The notes: generated by a model from the letters alone, not told the origin. Shown: positions 1 to 9,368, counted from the first letter of the stretch. The stretch is DNA of 64,000 bases from a filamentous cyanobacterium ESFC-1 (GCA_000380225.1 KB904821.1:2741056-2805055), one strand, 5' to 3'. Program-made: numbers and translations.

Positions 1-897
1 TCTCAAGTTCTGCAACAAACTCTAAAACAGTTAGAAGCAGCCTTCGTGAATATGTGGGATAGAGGGTTTGGGTTTCCGCGTTTCAAGAAACAGATGCGGT
101 CATTTGTGTTTCCACAAGTCAAACCGGATGCGGTTAATGGGGATACTATCGACCTTCCTAAAATTGGGAAAGTTGAGTTTCATAACTCCAGAAATATTCC
201 CGATGGTTTCATCTGTAAACAGATACGAGTTATCAAGAAAGCCAGTGGCTACTACGTCTCGGTTTCAATCCAATGCGACGTAGACGTTCCCGACGTTATG
301 CCTCACGGCTACGCCATTGGGGTTGACTTAGGGCTTAATAGTTTCATCGCCACCAGTGAGAACCAATTTGTCAAAGGACACAAGTTTTTCAAGGAATCTG
401 AAGGCCAGCTTAAATCGCTGCAACGGAGACTGAAAAATAAGACCAAAGGTTCAAGACGTTGGTTAAGAGTAAAGCACCAAATTGGGCTACTCCACGAAAA
501 GATACACAACTGTCGCAAGGATTTCTTCTTCAAACTTGCTCATCAACTCTGTGATGGAGTGGGCATGATATTTGCTGAGGATTTGAATCTCAAAGCCTTG
601 GGACGTTCGGCTTTAAGGAAAGCTTGCCTTGATGCGGCTTGGGGTTCATTTCTCGACATCCTCCGTCACGTTTGCTGGAAAAGAGGGGTGTATTTTGCCA
701 AGGTAGACGCGAATGGGACAAGTCAGATTTGTCCCCATTGCGGAACTAACTGCGGCAAAAAGTCTCTGTCTCAACGAGTCCATTCATGCTCTAATTGCGG
801 CTACACGACAGACAGGGATGTGGCGGCGGCTCAAGTGGTGAAAGAACGAGGATTAAGTGCGGTCGGGCAGGTCGTACCAATGCACGCCCTTGGGTAA
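1..897 (+). CDS. tnpB: RNA-guided endonuclease TnpB (OrfB), 5' end cut by the window
   Basis: The reading frame is open from base 1, so the N-terminus lies outside the window. Three RuvC-type acidic positions are visible: the Asp of GVDLGLNS (near 320-345), the Glu of FAEDLNL (near 575) and the Asp of DRDVAAAQ (near 815). Between the last two lies a four-cysteine zinc ribbon, CPHCG then CSNCGY. The C-terminal part is therefore complete and looks catalytically intact. In this family TnpB is a nuclease guided by an RNA made from the element's right end, and it favours retention of the transposon. A full-length tnpB is usually about 400 codons, so roughly 100 codons are missing to the left. The gene ends GQVVPMHALG followed by TAA. 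Confidence 0.93.
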   Translation, partial: SQVLQQTLKQLEAAFVNMWDRGFGFPRFKKQMRSFVFPQVKPDAVNGDTIDLPKIGKVEFHNSRNIPDGFICKQIRVIKKASGYYVSVSIQCDVDVPDVMPHGYAIGVDLGLNSFIATSENQFVKGHKFFKESEGQLKSLQRRLKNKTKGSRRWLRVKHQIGLLHEKIHNCRKDFFFKLAHQLCDGVGMIFAEDLNLKALGRSALRKACLDAAWGSFLDILRHVCWKRGVYFAKVDANGTSQICPHCGTNCGKKSLSQRVHSCSNCGYTTDRDVAAAQVVKERGLSAVGQVVPMHALG

Positions 898-1030
898 AGA
901 TAAGGGGCTGTGTCCGCCACCTGTGGGCGGACTTTATACGCCCCGTATCGGGGCTGGGGTCTATACTCCTGCGCTTAGTCTCCCTGTGACGCGAGAATCC
1001 CCGCTCATGACAGGACGGGGAGTTGTCAAG
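880..1030 (+). ncRNA. predicted omega (reRNA) guide RNA of the tnpB element
   Basis: Directly after the tnpB stop are two strong stems, GTCCGCC/GGCGGAC (912-918 with 926-932) and GCCCCG/CGGGGC (940-954). They are followed by the right-end stem CCCCG/CGGGG (1000-1020). A structured 3' region overlapping the end of tnpB is the usual layout of an omega RNA. The guide would be the bases just after the right end, here Uma2 gene sequence. Boundaries are inferred, not measured. Confidence 0.5.
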
Positions 1031-1382
1031 CTGTACCTTTGGGGGGCGTTCTATTGTTCCCGATATTGCCGTTTTTCGCTGGCCAAGAATTCCTAAAACG
1101 GAAACAGGTCGAATCGCCAGCCGTTTTGAAATTGCCCCAGATTGGGTAATAGAAATTGCCTCTCCCGGTCAAAGTATTACATTTTTACTAAATAAATTAA
1201 TTCACTGTTCGCAACAGGGAACGAGTCTGGGTTGGTTGATTAATATCGAAGAAGAAATGGTGCTGGTGATGGGAGAAGATCGACGCATTGATATGTTGCA
1301 AGGAGAGGCTACACTGCCAGTCTTAGCAGGAATTGATTTGGCCTTGACAGTACAAGATGTTTTAAGTTGGCTTGTTTTTTAA
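1031..1382 (+). pseudogene. Uma2 family (DUF820) endonuclease, C-terminal fragment cut by the IS
   Basis: The frame begins TFGGRSIVPDIAVFRWPRIP and continues through APDWVIEIASPGQS and GWLINIEEEMVLVM. This matches the second half of Uma2/DUF820 proteins: the SPD-aVF element, the EIaSPg catalytic-core strand and the GWLIdp strand with its following acidic residue. A complete relative is present at 30045-30647. The first half is missing because the tnpB element joins the gene at about 1030. The frame can be read from a TTG inside the IS end at 1023, but that would not restore the lost half. I treat it as a disrupted gene. Confidence 0.8.
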
Positions 1383-1684
1383 AGGTATAGCAGAAGGATG
1401 GATATGTTGTCCTGACGGATTTGGCGGTTGCTATATTAAAGTAGTGTTGTGACATACTTTAAACGGTGGGTTACGGCGGATTGCCCGATTACAGTCACAG
1501 CATAGCTTTTAGTCGCCTAACCCACCCTACTGGCTCGACACAGCTTAATTTGTGCGATAGTCACCATCGTTAAAATGCTTGTATTGTGGTGCGTTACGCT
1601 ACGCTAACGACACCCTACCTATAGCCTCATTTTAGGTGTGTCACGGCACTACATTCTACATTCAAGCATTTGGGGTCGGTTAAA
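1383..1684. other. intergenic region with a palindromic repeat
   Basis: No coding frame is convincing here. The stretch holds the 70-bp palindromic repeat listed separately and a second smaller inverted pair (GTGCGTTACGC ... ACACCCTACC around 1590-1620). It separates the broken Uma2 gene from the convergent dxr gene. Confidence 0.6.
1465..1534. repeat. 70-bp palindromic dispersed repeat, copy 1
   Basis: It begins CGGTGGGTTACGGCGGAT and ends CGCCTAACCCACCCTAC, so the ends are near-perfect inverted copies. A second copy of the same length lies at 53840-53910, and a fragment (GCCATAACCCACC) lies at the end of the broken SDR gene near 32498. It is probably a non-autonomous mobile or REP-like element. 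Confidence 0.7.
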
Positions 1685-3385
1685 TTAGAGGGAAAACTTC
1701 GCTTGTTCTTGTAAAGTATCGTGATATTCCATTGACTTTTTGTAACCGTCCATATCCCCTTGTCCGAGATATAAATTCATGGCGATATTAATATCCTTAA
1801 TCGCGTTATTGACCTGACGAATTTCGGCATAAGCTTTGGCGCGATTGTGATAAGATGCCGCGTGAGTCGCATCAATTTGTAAAGCTTGATTGTAGTCGGT
1901 AATTGCACCGCGATGATCCTTAAGTTTGCGGCGAGCATTGCCTCGGTTGTAGTAAGCTTGAGCCGAGTTGGTATTAAGGCGAATGGCTTGGGTATAGTCC
2001 GCGATCGCGCCCTGGGTATCCCCTAAAATAGAACGCACCACCCCCCGACTGCGATAAGCTGCCGCAAACTCTGGATGTTGTTGCAGCAGCGTATTAAAAT
2101 CGCGAATCGCCCCCTGATAATCTTGTTTTTGGGCTTTAGCGAGAGCCTGGTCAAGCTGGGCGTTTAGATTGTTTTTTTTTACGTCATTTCCGGCGGTAAC
2201 GGCAAAATGCTCGGTTTTACCAATCAGCTTACTCGCAGACAACACCTCATCCCTTGCCCAACGATCCGCCGCGATAATATCCTCTAAAGCGGGAGTGGTT
2301 GTATTTTGATCCCCGAAGCGATCGCACACATATTCAATCGAGCGAGGAATATCCAAAAAGGCGATTTTTTCCGCTAAAAATAGGGCTACTGCTTGCTCAT
2401 TCGCCGCATTCAGCACCGCAGGCATCGCACCGCCCGCACGCCCCGCCGCATAAGCTAAATCCATACAAGGATACTTTTGGCGATCCGGTTCTTTAAAGGT
2501 TAAACTCCCGGCTTTGACCAAATCCAACTGTTCCCAATCTGTGTGTAGGCGATCGGGATAAGATAAAGCATACAACAACGGCAAGCGCATATCCGGCCAG
2601 CCCAACTGTGCCAACACCGAAGTATCTTGTACCTCAATCAACGAGTGAATAATACTCTGGGGGTGAATCACAATGTCGATATGGTCGTAATCTATCCCGA
2701 ATAAATAATGAGCTTCAATCACCTCCAAGCCCTTATTCATCAGCGTTGCCGAATCAATCGTAATTTTACGTCCCATCGACCAATTCGGGTGTTTGAGGGC
2801 ATCCGACACCTTCACCGTCGCTAACTTCTCGGCGGGTAAATCCCGAAACGCCCCCCCAGAAGCCGTGAGAATAATCCGCCGCAATCCCCCTTCTGGGACA
2901 CCTTGCAAACATTGGAAAATCGCTGAATGTTCCGAATCTGCCGGGAGTAACTTTACCCCATGTTTTTTTACCAAGGGCAACACCACCGGCCCCCCGGCAA
3001 TTAATGTTTCCTTATTCGCCAGTGCAATGTCCTTCCCGGCTTCAATGGCGGCAATGGTAGGAAGGAGTCCGGCACAGCCCACAATGCCCGTCACAACGCT
3101 TTGAGCGTCACCATAGCGAGCCACCTCGGCCACTCCTTCTTCCCCTGCTAGAAGTGTGGGGGGGTTGTCCAGAGATGCGATCGCGTCTTTTAATTGCGGC
3201 AGCTTATCTTCTACACAAATCGCCGCAATCTGAGGCTGAAACTCGCGAATTTGTTGCGCCAGGAGTTCGACATTACTGCCACTGGCTAACCCCACCACGC
3301 GAAACTGTTGGGGATACTGTCGCACAATATCCAGGGTTTGCGTACCAATCGAACCAGTTGAGCCGAGAATTGAAATTGCTTTCAC
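1685..3385 (-). CDS. dxr: 1-deoxy-D-xylulose 5-phosphate reductoisomerase with C-terminal TPR extension
   Basis: Residues 1 to about 400 form a complete DXR, the NADPH-dependent second enzyme of the MEP isoprenoid pathway. The nucleotide-binding GSTGSIG is at 8-14, metal ligands D150 and E152 are in PADSEHS, and the third acidic ligand E221 is in [11 protein letters not shown]. The start is GTG at 3385, immediately before [13 protein letters not shown]. Normal DXR is about 390-400 residues; this one continues to 566. The extension (about 405-566) consists of tetratricopeptide repeats such as [12 protein letters not shown] and [19 protein letters not shown]. The joint falls exactly on a run of nine A residues (coding strand; T run at 2172-2180). 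Losing or gaining one base there gives a stop within a few codons. The fusion may be real, may be expressed by slippage, or may reflect an indel. Confidence 0.92.
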   Translation of the reverse strand: MKAISILGSTGSIGTQTLDIVRQYPQQFRVVGLASGSNVELLAQQIREFQPQIAAICVEDKLPQLKDAIASLDNPPTLLAGEEGVAEVARYGDAQSVVTGIVGCAGLLPTIAAIEAGKDIALANKETLIAGGPVVLPLVKKHGVKLLPADSEHSAIFQCLQGVPEGGLRRIILTASGGAFRDLPAEKLATVKVSDALKHPNWSMGRKITIDSATLMNKGLEVIEAHYLFGIDYDHIDIVIHPQSIIHSLIEVQDTSVLAQLGWPDMRLPLLYALSYPDRLHTDWEQLDLVKAGSLTFKEPDRQKYPCMDLAYAAGRAGGAMPAVLNAANEQAVALFLAEKIAFLDIPRSIEYVCDRFGDQNTTTPALEDIIAADRWARDEVLSASKLIGKTEHFAVTAGNDVKKNNLNAQLDQALAKAQKQDYQGAIRDFNTLLQQHPEFAAAYRSRGVVRSILGDTQGAIADYTQAIRLNTNSAQAYYNRGNARRKLKDHRGAITDYNQALQIDATHAASYHNRAKAYAEIRQVNNAIKDINIAMNLYLGQGDMDGYKKSMEYHDTLQEQAKFSL

Positions 3386-3482
3386 GGGTTTTATATTTTG
3401 TTTGGGATCATCACTTCTAACTATAAATTCTCAGGGGGCAAGTTTTACAGTTATCAGTCATCAGTTATCAGTAATCAGTTTT

Positions 3483-3590
3483 TTGGGCAGTGGGCAGTCG
3501 GCAGTGGGCAGTCGGCTTTCTTGGGCAGTGGGCAGTCGGCAGTGGGCAGTCGGCTTTCTTGGGCAGTGGGCAGTCGGCAGTGGGCAGTAG
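3483..3590. repeat. 38-bp tandem repeat, nearly three copies
   Basis: The unit begins TTGGGCAGTGGGCAGTCGG and recurs at 3483, 3521 and 3559. Each unit is itself built from GGGCAGT/CGGCAGT heptamers. Confidence 0.85.
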
Positions 3591-3661
3591 GGGAAGAGGG
3601 GGAGGAGGGGGAAGAAATTACCAATTATCAATTACCAATTACCAATTGAGGGATTCTGGCG

Positions 3662-3809
3662 ACCAACAATAACCAATAACCAACAACCAACAACCAACAA
3701 CCAACAACCAACAACCAACAACCAACAACCAACAACCAACAACCAACAACCAACAACCAACAACCAACAACTAACAACCAACAACCAACAACCAATAACC
3801 AACAACCAA
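3662..3809. repeat. heptanucleotide short tandem repeat array (AACCAAC type)
   Basis: About twenty consecutive copies of AACCAAC with a few AACCAAT variants. The same repeat family occurs at 44210-44480 (reverse complement) and 59790-59969. Confidence 0.9.
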
Positions 3810-3849
3810 ACCTCTATCCAAAGACAGAAGACAGTCGTCTGTTTGCCTG

Positions 3850-4311
3850 TTACTTTTCCAAGTAATAAGTTTCCTCAGCCACGCGCTTGAGGCGACGGAG
3901 TTGGGCTTTCATATCGTCTTTTGTCCAGTTTTTGGCAAACCAGTTGAAACCCAAATTGATTAAAGGATTCGGAATTTCTAAAACTTCAAAGCGGTTGAGA
4001 AGATAAGTTCCTCCCGCGTTCGGTTGACATTCCCAGCGATCGCGTCCGCGAAAAAAACCATCGAAACCCCAAACTACCAAACCCGGTTCTCGGGCCACAA
4101 CCACATTTCTGAGGGTGGGTTGAATTAGAGGAATTTGTACCACAAAACGGCTACGACTGCCGAGTTCTGTACTCCACTCTCCCACCGCCTCGCAGCGTAA
4201 TGCGGGGTTCAACCATCGGTGCATTAAGTCGCGATCGGTGATGCACCGTTCGACGATAGTAGAACTGGCTTGAATTTGAATCGCTTGTTCAAAAACTTGA
4301 CGAACTGCCAT
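3850..4311 (-). CDS. SRPBCC family protein (START/polyketide cyclase-like fold)
   Basis: This is a 153-residue protein without signal peptide. Its start, FEQAIQIQASSTIVERCITDRDLMHRWLNP, has the typical first strand of SRPBCC proteins followed by the helical pair. Later come LVVWGFDGFFRGRDRWECQP and GGTYLLNRFEVLEIPNPL, fitting the curved beta-sheet, and a long C-terminal helix (KDDMKAQLRRLKRVAEE). The fold forms a hydrophobic ligand pocket, but nothing here reveals the ligand. Similar short SRPBCC proteins are widespread in cyanobacteria. It is monocistronic, with a repeat region downstream and the divergent channel gene 173 bp upstream. The ATG at 4311 is the first start of the frame. Confidence 0.75.
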   Translation of the reverse strand: MAVRQVFEQAIQIQASSTIVERCITDRDLMHRWLNPALRCEAVGEWSTELGSRSRFVVQIPLIQPTLRNVVVAREPGLVVWGFDGFFRGRDRWECQPNAGGTYLLNRFEVLEIPNPLINLGFNWFAKNWTKDDMKAQLRRLKRVAEETYYLEK

Positions 4312-4484
4312 AATTATGGTTATTTTGCTCCTTTAACGAAAAATGTCAAGAAAGTAGGGGGATTTGGTATTGCTTGCTACTTACTGCCTTGAGTTAGACG
4401 CGATCGCGCAGTAATGTGGACTCACACAAGAATCTCTTGTTACCCAAAATGCACCAAACCATTCATTGATTTTGAATTTCACCT

Positions 4485-6170
4485 ATGACCGATTTTACTA
4501 ATACGCTACTCCAGAGGCAGGGATTACCCATTCTTGCCCAAGTGGAAGTGCCTGATACCGAAGCACCAGAATTCCTCGTCGGCGCGTTAGGCGCGGGCTT
4601 GGCCCAAGATATTTGGAATGTAATCGTCGCCATTATTATTTTAGTGGTTGGCTGGATTATCGCCCTGATTGCTCAAAGCATTGTCAAAGGCTTACTTAAG
4701 CGCACCACCATTGATAACAAAATCGCTGCTTGGATGACAGGCAGTCGCGACGGTGAAGCTTTCCCTATTGAACAGTGGATTGCCAAGATCGTTTTCTGGA
4801 TTGTCATCCTGTTTACGGTAATTGCGGCTTTAGAAGCCCTTGAACTGCAAGAAGTCTCCCAACCTCTCACCATCCTGCTTAATGAAGTCACGGGCTTCCT
4901 TCCGAAAATTGGTGGGGCGTTGATTTTATTGGCAATTGCTTGGTTGATTGCCACCCTCGTCAAAATGGTGACAGTACGGGCCCTCAACGCTGTCAACTTC
5001 GACGAGCGCCTGGGCCAGCAAGTCAATAGCAGTCCCGGTGAACAACCCGAAGCCAGTAGCCAACAGTTTTCCCTGAGCGAAACCATTGGCAATACTTTGT
5101 ACTGGTTTATTTTCCTGCTGTTTCTCCCGGCAATTCTCAACACCCTCGAACTCGAAGGCACTCTCGAACCCGTCCAAGAGTTACTCAACGGCATTCTGCG
5201 AATTTTACCCAACATCTTCGCAGCGATTATTATTGCCGCCATTGGTTGGCTTGTGGCTCAAGTGGTGCGTCGCGTGGTCACCAACTTACTCGCTGCTACC
5301 GGAGTCGATCAAATTGGGGCCCGGTTTGGCATTTCTGGCACAACCCAATCCCTATCGTGGATTTTGGGAACTATTGTTTATGTGTTGGTCTTGATCCCGG
5401 TGGCGATCGCCGCCCTCAATGCCCTCGAAATCCGAGCCATTTCTGCCCCGGCAGTACAAATGCTCGAAGTGGTCTTAGAGTATCTGCCACAACTGTTCTC
5501 GGCGGTTATTGTCTTGATTCTGTTCTGGGTTGCTGCTCAATTTATCTCTGAGTTGGTCACAAATCTACTCACCGGGATCGGCTTCAACAATATTTTCCAG
5601 TGGATGGGCTTACCCGAACCCCAAGGAGTAGAAACCCCCCCAATCGTAGACACACCGCCCACCGACCCCACCCGTCCGCCCACCGACACCACACCGTCTC
5701 CGAGTGCGGCCCCTTCTTCTTTACGGAAAACACCGTCAGAAGTTATTGGCATTGTTGCTTATATCGCGATTATGTTATTCGCGGTTCTTACAGCAGTTGA
5801 TATTCTGCAAATCCCCGCCCTCACTGCTTTGGTTTCTGGTTTGGTAGTGATTGCCGGACAAGTGTTGGTGGCGTTGATTATCTTTGCGGTGGGCTTGTAT
5901 TTGGCGAATTTGGCGTTTGTGGTGATTACCAGTTCCGGCGATCGCCAAACGCGAGTTTTAGGCCAAGCGGCCCGCGTTGCCATTATTGCCCTCTCCATCG
6001 CCATGGCGTTGCGTCAAATGGGCATTGCCACCAGTATTGTCAATCTCGCCTTTGGTTTGCTTTTAGGGGCAATTGCCGTCGCGATCGCGCTGGCGTTTGG
6101 TTTAGGCAGTCGCGACATCGCCGCCGAGCAAGTCCGCGCCTGGCTGGACGATTTCAAACATAAAGGTTAA
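4485..6170 (+). CDS. mechanosensitive-channel-related protein with repeated TM-helix domains
   Basis: This is a 561-residue integral membrane protein. It has at least four repeats of one unit: a hydrophobic helix ending in VGWIIA or IGWLVAQVVRR, a linker containing NLL.A.GVDQIGARFG, and a second hydrophobic helix such as LSWILGTIVYVLVLIPVAIAALNAL. This repeat matches the conserved TM-helix domain (Pfam TM_helix) found near MscS-type channels. The classic MscS beta domain is not evident. The last segment (LLLGAIAVAIALAFGLGSRDIAAEQVRAWL) resembles the end of cyanobacterial proteins annotated as mechanosensitive ion channel family. A proline/threonine-rich linker (about residues 383-410) separates the third and fourth repeats. 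It is probably an inner-membrane protein with an osmotic role, by inference only. Confidence 0.75.
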   Translation: MTDFTNTLLQRQGLPILAQVEVPDTEAPEFLVGALGAGLAQDIWNVIVAIIILVVGWIIALIAQSIVKGLLKRTTIDNKIAAWMTGSRDGEAFPIEQWIAKIVFWIVILFTVIAALEALELQEVSQPLTILLNEVTGFLPKIGGALILLAIAWLIATLVKMVTVRALNAVNFDERLGQQVNSSPGEQPEASSQQFSLSETIGNTLYWFIFLLFLPAILNTLELEGTLEPVQELLNGILRILPNIFAAIIIAAIGWLVAQVVRRVVTNLLAATGVDQIGARFGISGTTQSLSWILGTIVYVLVLIPVAIAALNALEIRAISAPAVQMLEVVLEYLPQLFSAVIVLILFWVAAQFISELVTNLLTGIGFNNIFQWMGLPEPQGVETPPIVDTPPTDPTRPPTDTTPSPSAAPSSLRKTPSEVIGIVAYIAIMLFAVLTAVDILQIPALTALVSGLVVIAGQVLVALIIFAVGLYLANLAFVVITSSGDRQTRVLGQAARVAIIALSIAMALRQMGIATSIVNLAFGLLLGAIAVAIALAFGLGSRDIAAEQVRAWLDDFKHKG

Positions 6171-6552
6171 TTTCGCTTGAAAACCGCCTTTTTTAGCGAA
6201 ATATAACTGTTAATCAACTGGACTTTAGACCAAATGGGTTTCATCACTCATCCCTCTAAAGTCCAGTTATTTTGGGTTGTTGGTCATTAGTCATTTGTCC
6301 TTTGTTGTCTGTGATTTATCATTGGTCAACTGTGACAAGTTAACCAGATTGGTTCGGTCGAGTTCCCATTTCCCCGTCCCAGTTGATATTTTTGGGCGGC
6401 ATATCTCCCATCAAATCGTCATTTCCAAAAGTTGAGAAGGGGGTGAGGTTTCCTCATCCCTACACAGATTTGGGACGCTCTTGACATGAAGATTTGGCGC
6501 TTAACTTGTTTGAAAAACCAAGGACAAATGACCAATGACAAAGGACTAAAGA
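6171..6552. other. intergenic region between convergent genes
   Basis: It holds a small hairpin just after the upstream stop (ATTTCGCT...AGCGAAAT, about 6170-6203) and the larger inverted repeat listed separately. The remainder has degenerate TTGTCATTTGTCC-like repeats and no credible gene. Confidence 0.5.
6216..6268. terminator. 13-bp perfect inverted repeat, candidate bidirectional terminator
   Basis: AACTGGACTTTAG (6216-6228) pairs with CTAAAGTCCAGTT (6256-6268) across a 27-base loop, followed by ATTTTGGG. It lies between convergent genes. The loop is long for a simple terminator, so it could also be a small palindromic element. Confidence 0.45.
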
Positions 6553-7449
6553 CTAAAGCTTTGCCAAAACCGATCGCGTCGAGACAACGTGCTTATCTAA
6601 ACCCAATTTTTGCGGTTCAACCCCCAACGCCAAAGCCACCAATTGAGGCAGATGTAGAATCGGTAAACCCAGAGATTGACCGATAACTTTTTCCACTTCC
6701 GGTTGACGAGAATCTAGGTTAAGGTGACACAACGGACAAGGAGTAACCAGACAATCGGCCCCGGCTGCGATCGCGGCTTGAATGTGTTTTCCGGCCAAGC
6801 TAAACGACTCTTTCGGCGCATAACTCGAAATCGGCCAGCCACAACATTGCGTCCGTCCGGGGTAAAGAATGGGTGTAGCCCCCACCGTTTCAAACACCTG
6901 TTCCATCGAAGTAGGGTTAAACGGGTCATCGTGGGGTAAAGTATCTTGGGCCCGTAGGAGATAACAGCCATAAAACGCCGCACATTTTAACCCAGAGAGC
7001 GATCGCGTCACCTTTTCTTTGACCCGATCCAAGCCATATTTCCCCACCAACACCCACAGTAAATGAGTGACCTCTCCAGTTCCCTGATAAGGCGAACAAC
7101 CCCCCTCTTTTTTCAGCAGGGTATTAATTTGTTCGACATAAGCCGGATCGTTCTCCTGGGCTGTTTTCAGGCGTTCATCCACATGACCGATCACCCCCTG
7201 ACAAGTGCTGCAATGGGTCAAGAGGGGTAAATTCAGCGACTCAGCCAGGGCAATATTACGAGCGTTTACCGTATCTTCGAGCAGTTGGGAATCTTCTTTA
7301 TAGGTTCCCGACCCGCAGCAAGCGGCCTTTTTTAATTCGATTAACTCAATATCGAGGGCTTGGGCCAAGGCTGCCGTAGACAGATACAATTCCTGACAAG
7401 CCCCTTGAGCAACACAACCGGGAAAATAAGCATAGGAGAGAGCAGACAT
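6553..7449 (-). CDS. HdrB-like CCG-domain protein (heterodisulfide reductase subunit B family)
   Basis: This is a 298-residue protein with two cysteine-rich CCG modules: FPGCVAQG...KKAACCGSGTY...THCSTCQG in the N-terminal half and AFYGCYLLR...RTQCCGWPISS...TPCPLCH in the C-terminal half. Such paired CX(n)CCGX(n)CXXC motifs bind an unusual iron-sulfur cluster in HdrB of methanogens and related oxidoreductase subunits. Cyanobacteria have no methanogenesis, so the physiological partner is unknown here, and no HdrA or HdrC gene is adjacent. I place the start at ATG 7449 (MSALSYAYFPGC), because the upstream extension MLLFLL is not typical. It is divergent from acpP. Confidence 0.82.
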   Translation of the reverse strand: MSALSYAYFPGCVAQGACQELYLSTAALAQALDIELIELKKAACCGSGTYKEDSQLLEDTVNARNIALAESLNLPLLTHCSTCQGVIGHVDERLKTAQENDPAYVEQINTLLKKEGGCSPYQGTGEVTHLLWVLVGKYGLDRVKEKVTRSLSGLKCAAFYGCYLLRAQDTLPHDDPFNPTSMEQVFETVGATPILYPGRTQCCGWPISSYAPKESFSLAGKHIQAAIAAGADCLVTPCPLCHLNLDSRQPEVEKVIGQSLGLPILHLPQLVALALGVEPQKLGLDKHVVSTRSVLAKL

Positions 7450-7698
7450 AAGCAAAAATAAAAGCAAACTTTCTTTATCATGCCTTATCTAGGTTATCCC
7501 GTGGTGCGATCGCCCTCGGCTTGACGAAGTGACATCAACAAGGGACAATTTTCATTTGCTGCACAAGGCCAGTCTAATTAGCGACCACTGCTTGCCTTAT
7601 GGGTCACTCTTTCCGATAAGATAAAAAATGCTAAAGCAATTCTTTAATTATTGCCCTAGCTTCATACTACTGTCTATTCCAAGTTGAGAAAAATATCC

Positions 7699-7947
7699 AT
7701 GAATGAAGAAATTTTTATCCAAGTCCAAAATATTGTTGCCGAACAGCTAGAAGTGGATAAGGAAAAAATAACCCCTGAAGCCACATTTGCCAATGACCTC
7801 GGCGCAGATTCCCTAGATACGGTGGAATTAGTCATGGCTTTAGAAGAAGAGTTTAATGTAGACATTCCCGACGAAGTTGCCGAACAAATTACCACCGTGG
7901 GTAAAGCTGTCGAACATATTGAAGAAAAATCTAAAGCTTCGGCTTAA
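7699..7947 (+). CDS. acpP: acyl carrier protein
   Basis: This 82-residue acidic protein has the phosphopantetheine site Ser38 in [16 protein letters not shown]. It carries growing acyl chains as thioesters in type II fatty acid synthesis. The ATG at 7699 is preferred to an in-frame TTG at 7684, since ACPs start a few residues before the first helix ([17 protein letters not shown]). It is followed after 91 bp by fabF in the same direction, the classic acpP-fabF pair of cyanobacteria. Confidence 0.97.
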   Translation: MNEEIFIQVQNIVAEQLEVDKEKITPEATFANDLGADSLDTVELVMALEEEFNVDIPDEVAEQITTVGKAVEHIEEKSKASA

Positions 7948-8038
7948 AAATCTACGGTCGATCGCCATTTCTCGCTGTTCCCCCATTCTGTACAAGATTC
8001 TAAGTATTCTGGGTTAAAACACCCTTAAGTAACCGATT

Positions 8039-9304
8039 ATGACAAATCCGCAACTCCATCGTGTCGTTGTCACGGGGTTAGGCGCAATCACCCCGATTGG
8101 AAAAACTGTGGCTGAGTATTGGGAAGGCTTGATGGCCGGACGCAACGGTATCGCCCCCATTACTTTGTTCGACCCGTCGCGTCATGCTTGTCGGATTGCC
8201 GGAGAAGTCCAAGACTTCGATCCTACTGCTTATCTGGAGCGCAAAGAGGCAAAACGCATGGATCGGTTTGCTCAGTTTGGGGTATGCGCGAGTAAACAAG
8301 CCCTGGCTGATTCTGGGTTGGTTATTAATGACCTCAACGCCGAACAAGTCGGGGTATTAATTGGAACCGGAGTCGGCGGTTTAAAGGTCATGGAAGACCA
8401 GCAAACAGTTTATTTGACCAAAGGCCCCGATCGCTGTAGCCCGTTTACGATTCCCATGCTAATTGCGAATATGGCGGCGGGATTAACAGCGATTCACACC
8501 GGGGCAAAAGGGCCAAACTCTTGTACAGTAACGGCTTGTGCGGCGGGGTCTCACGCGATCGGGGATGCGTTCCGCTTGGTACAACGGGGTTATGCCAAAG
8601 CGATGATTTGCGGCGGGGCCGAAGCGGCGATTACCCCCTTGTCTGTGGCAGGATTTGCCTCAGCCCGAGCTTTGTCTACCCGCAATGATGACCCAGCCCA
8701 TGCTTGTCGTCCCTTCGATCGCGATCGCGATGGCTTTGTGATGGGAGAAGGGTCTGGCATTTTGATTCTCGAAGAACTCGAACAGGCTTTAGAACGCGGG
8801 GCCAAGATTTACGGCGAAATCGTCGGTTATGGGATGACCTGCGATGCTTACCATATAACCTCCCCAGTTCCCGATGGGTACGGTGCAACTCGGGCCATGG
8901 AACTGGCCCTCAAGGATGGGAATTTAACGCCGCAACAGGTGAGTTATGTTAACGCTCACGGCACCAGTACCCCCGCTAATGATAAAACCGAAACCAAGGC
9001 GATTAAAAAGGCATTGGGCGATCGCGCCTCAGAAATTACCGTCAGTTCCACCAAATCCATGACCGGTCACTTACTCGGCGGTTCGGGGGGTATCGAAGCT
9101 GTGGCCACAATTATGGCCATCGAGGGCGATCGCGTTCCCCCCACCATCAACCTCGAAAACCCTGACCCCGAATGCGACCTGGATTACGTTCCCCAGGTCA
9201 GTCGCGAACAGGAAGTCAATGTGGCTTTATCCAATTCCTTCGGTTTTGGCGGTCATAATGTGACTTTGGCATTTAAAAAGTACATTCCGCACAACAAGAT
9301 GTAG
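8039..9304 (+). CDS. fabF: 3-oxoacyl-[acyl-carrier-protein] synthase II
   Basis: This 421-residue thiolase-fold condensing enzyme elongates acyl-ACP with malonyl-ACP. The catalytic Cys is in TVTACAAGSHAIGDA, and the two catalytic His residues are in VNAHGTSTPAND and MTGHLLGGSGG. The terminal SNSFGFGGHNVTLAFK is typical of FabF. Length and start (MTNPQLHRVVVTGLGAITPIG) agree with the family. It forms an operon-like pair with acpP upstream. Confidence 0.97.
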   Translation: MTNPQLHRVVVTGLGAITPIGKTVAEYWEGLMAGRNGIAPITLFDPSRHACRIAGEVQDFDPTAYLERKEAKRMDRFAQFGVCASKQALADSGLVINDLNAEQVGVLIGTGVGGLKVMEDQQTVYLTKGPDRCSPFTIPMLIANMAAGLTAIHTGAKGPNSCTVTACAAGSHAIGDAFRLVQRGYAKAMICGGAEAAITPLSVAGFASARALSTRNDDPAHACRPFDRDRDGFVMGEGSGILILEELEQALERGAKIYGEIVGYGMTCDAYHITSPVPDGYGATRAMELALKDGNLTPQQVSYVNAHGTSTPANDKTETKAIKKALGDRASEITVSSTKSMTGHLLGGSGGIEAVATIMAIEGDRVPPTINLENPDPECDLDYVPQVSREQEVNVALSNSFGFGGHNVTLAFKKYIPHNKM

Positions 9305-9368
9305 TCTGCACTATTACAAAACCAGGTAGATGCGATGTTGATTTCTGTGAGTTGATGATATTTGGCTG

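Larger units (their letters stand above)
1..1030 (+). mobile_element. IS200/IS605-type (tnpB-only) insertion sequence, left end outside window
   Basis: The element contains tnpB and, 3' of it, a run of hairpins ending in a right-end-like structure at about 992-1030 (CCCCG...CGGGG stem followed by AGTTGTCAAG). No tnpA is visible. The right boundary near 1030 is inferred because Uma2 coding sequence resumes immediately afterwards. The left end lies before the window. Confidence 0.75.
3386..3849. other. repeat-rich intergenic region between dxr and the SRPBCC gene
   Basis: The region contains a TCAGTTATCAGTAATCAG stretch (3450-3480), a 38-bp tandem repeat (3483-3590), a GGGGGAGGAGGGGGA run (about 3590-3616) and an AACCAAC heptamer array (3662-3809). 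No gene is supported. Open frames here are products of the repeats. Confidence 0.7.

Noticed and set aside
857-1096. Open frame spanning the IS right end
   Set aside because: It crosses the predicted omega RNA hairpins and the insertion joint and resembles no protein.
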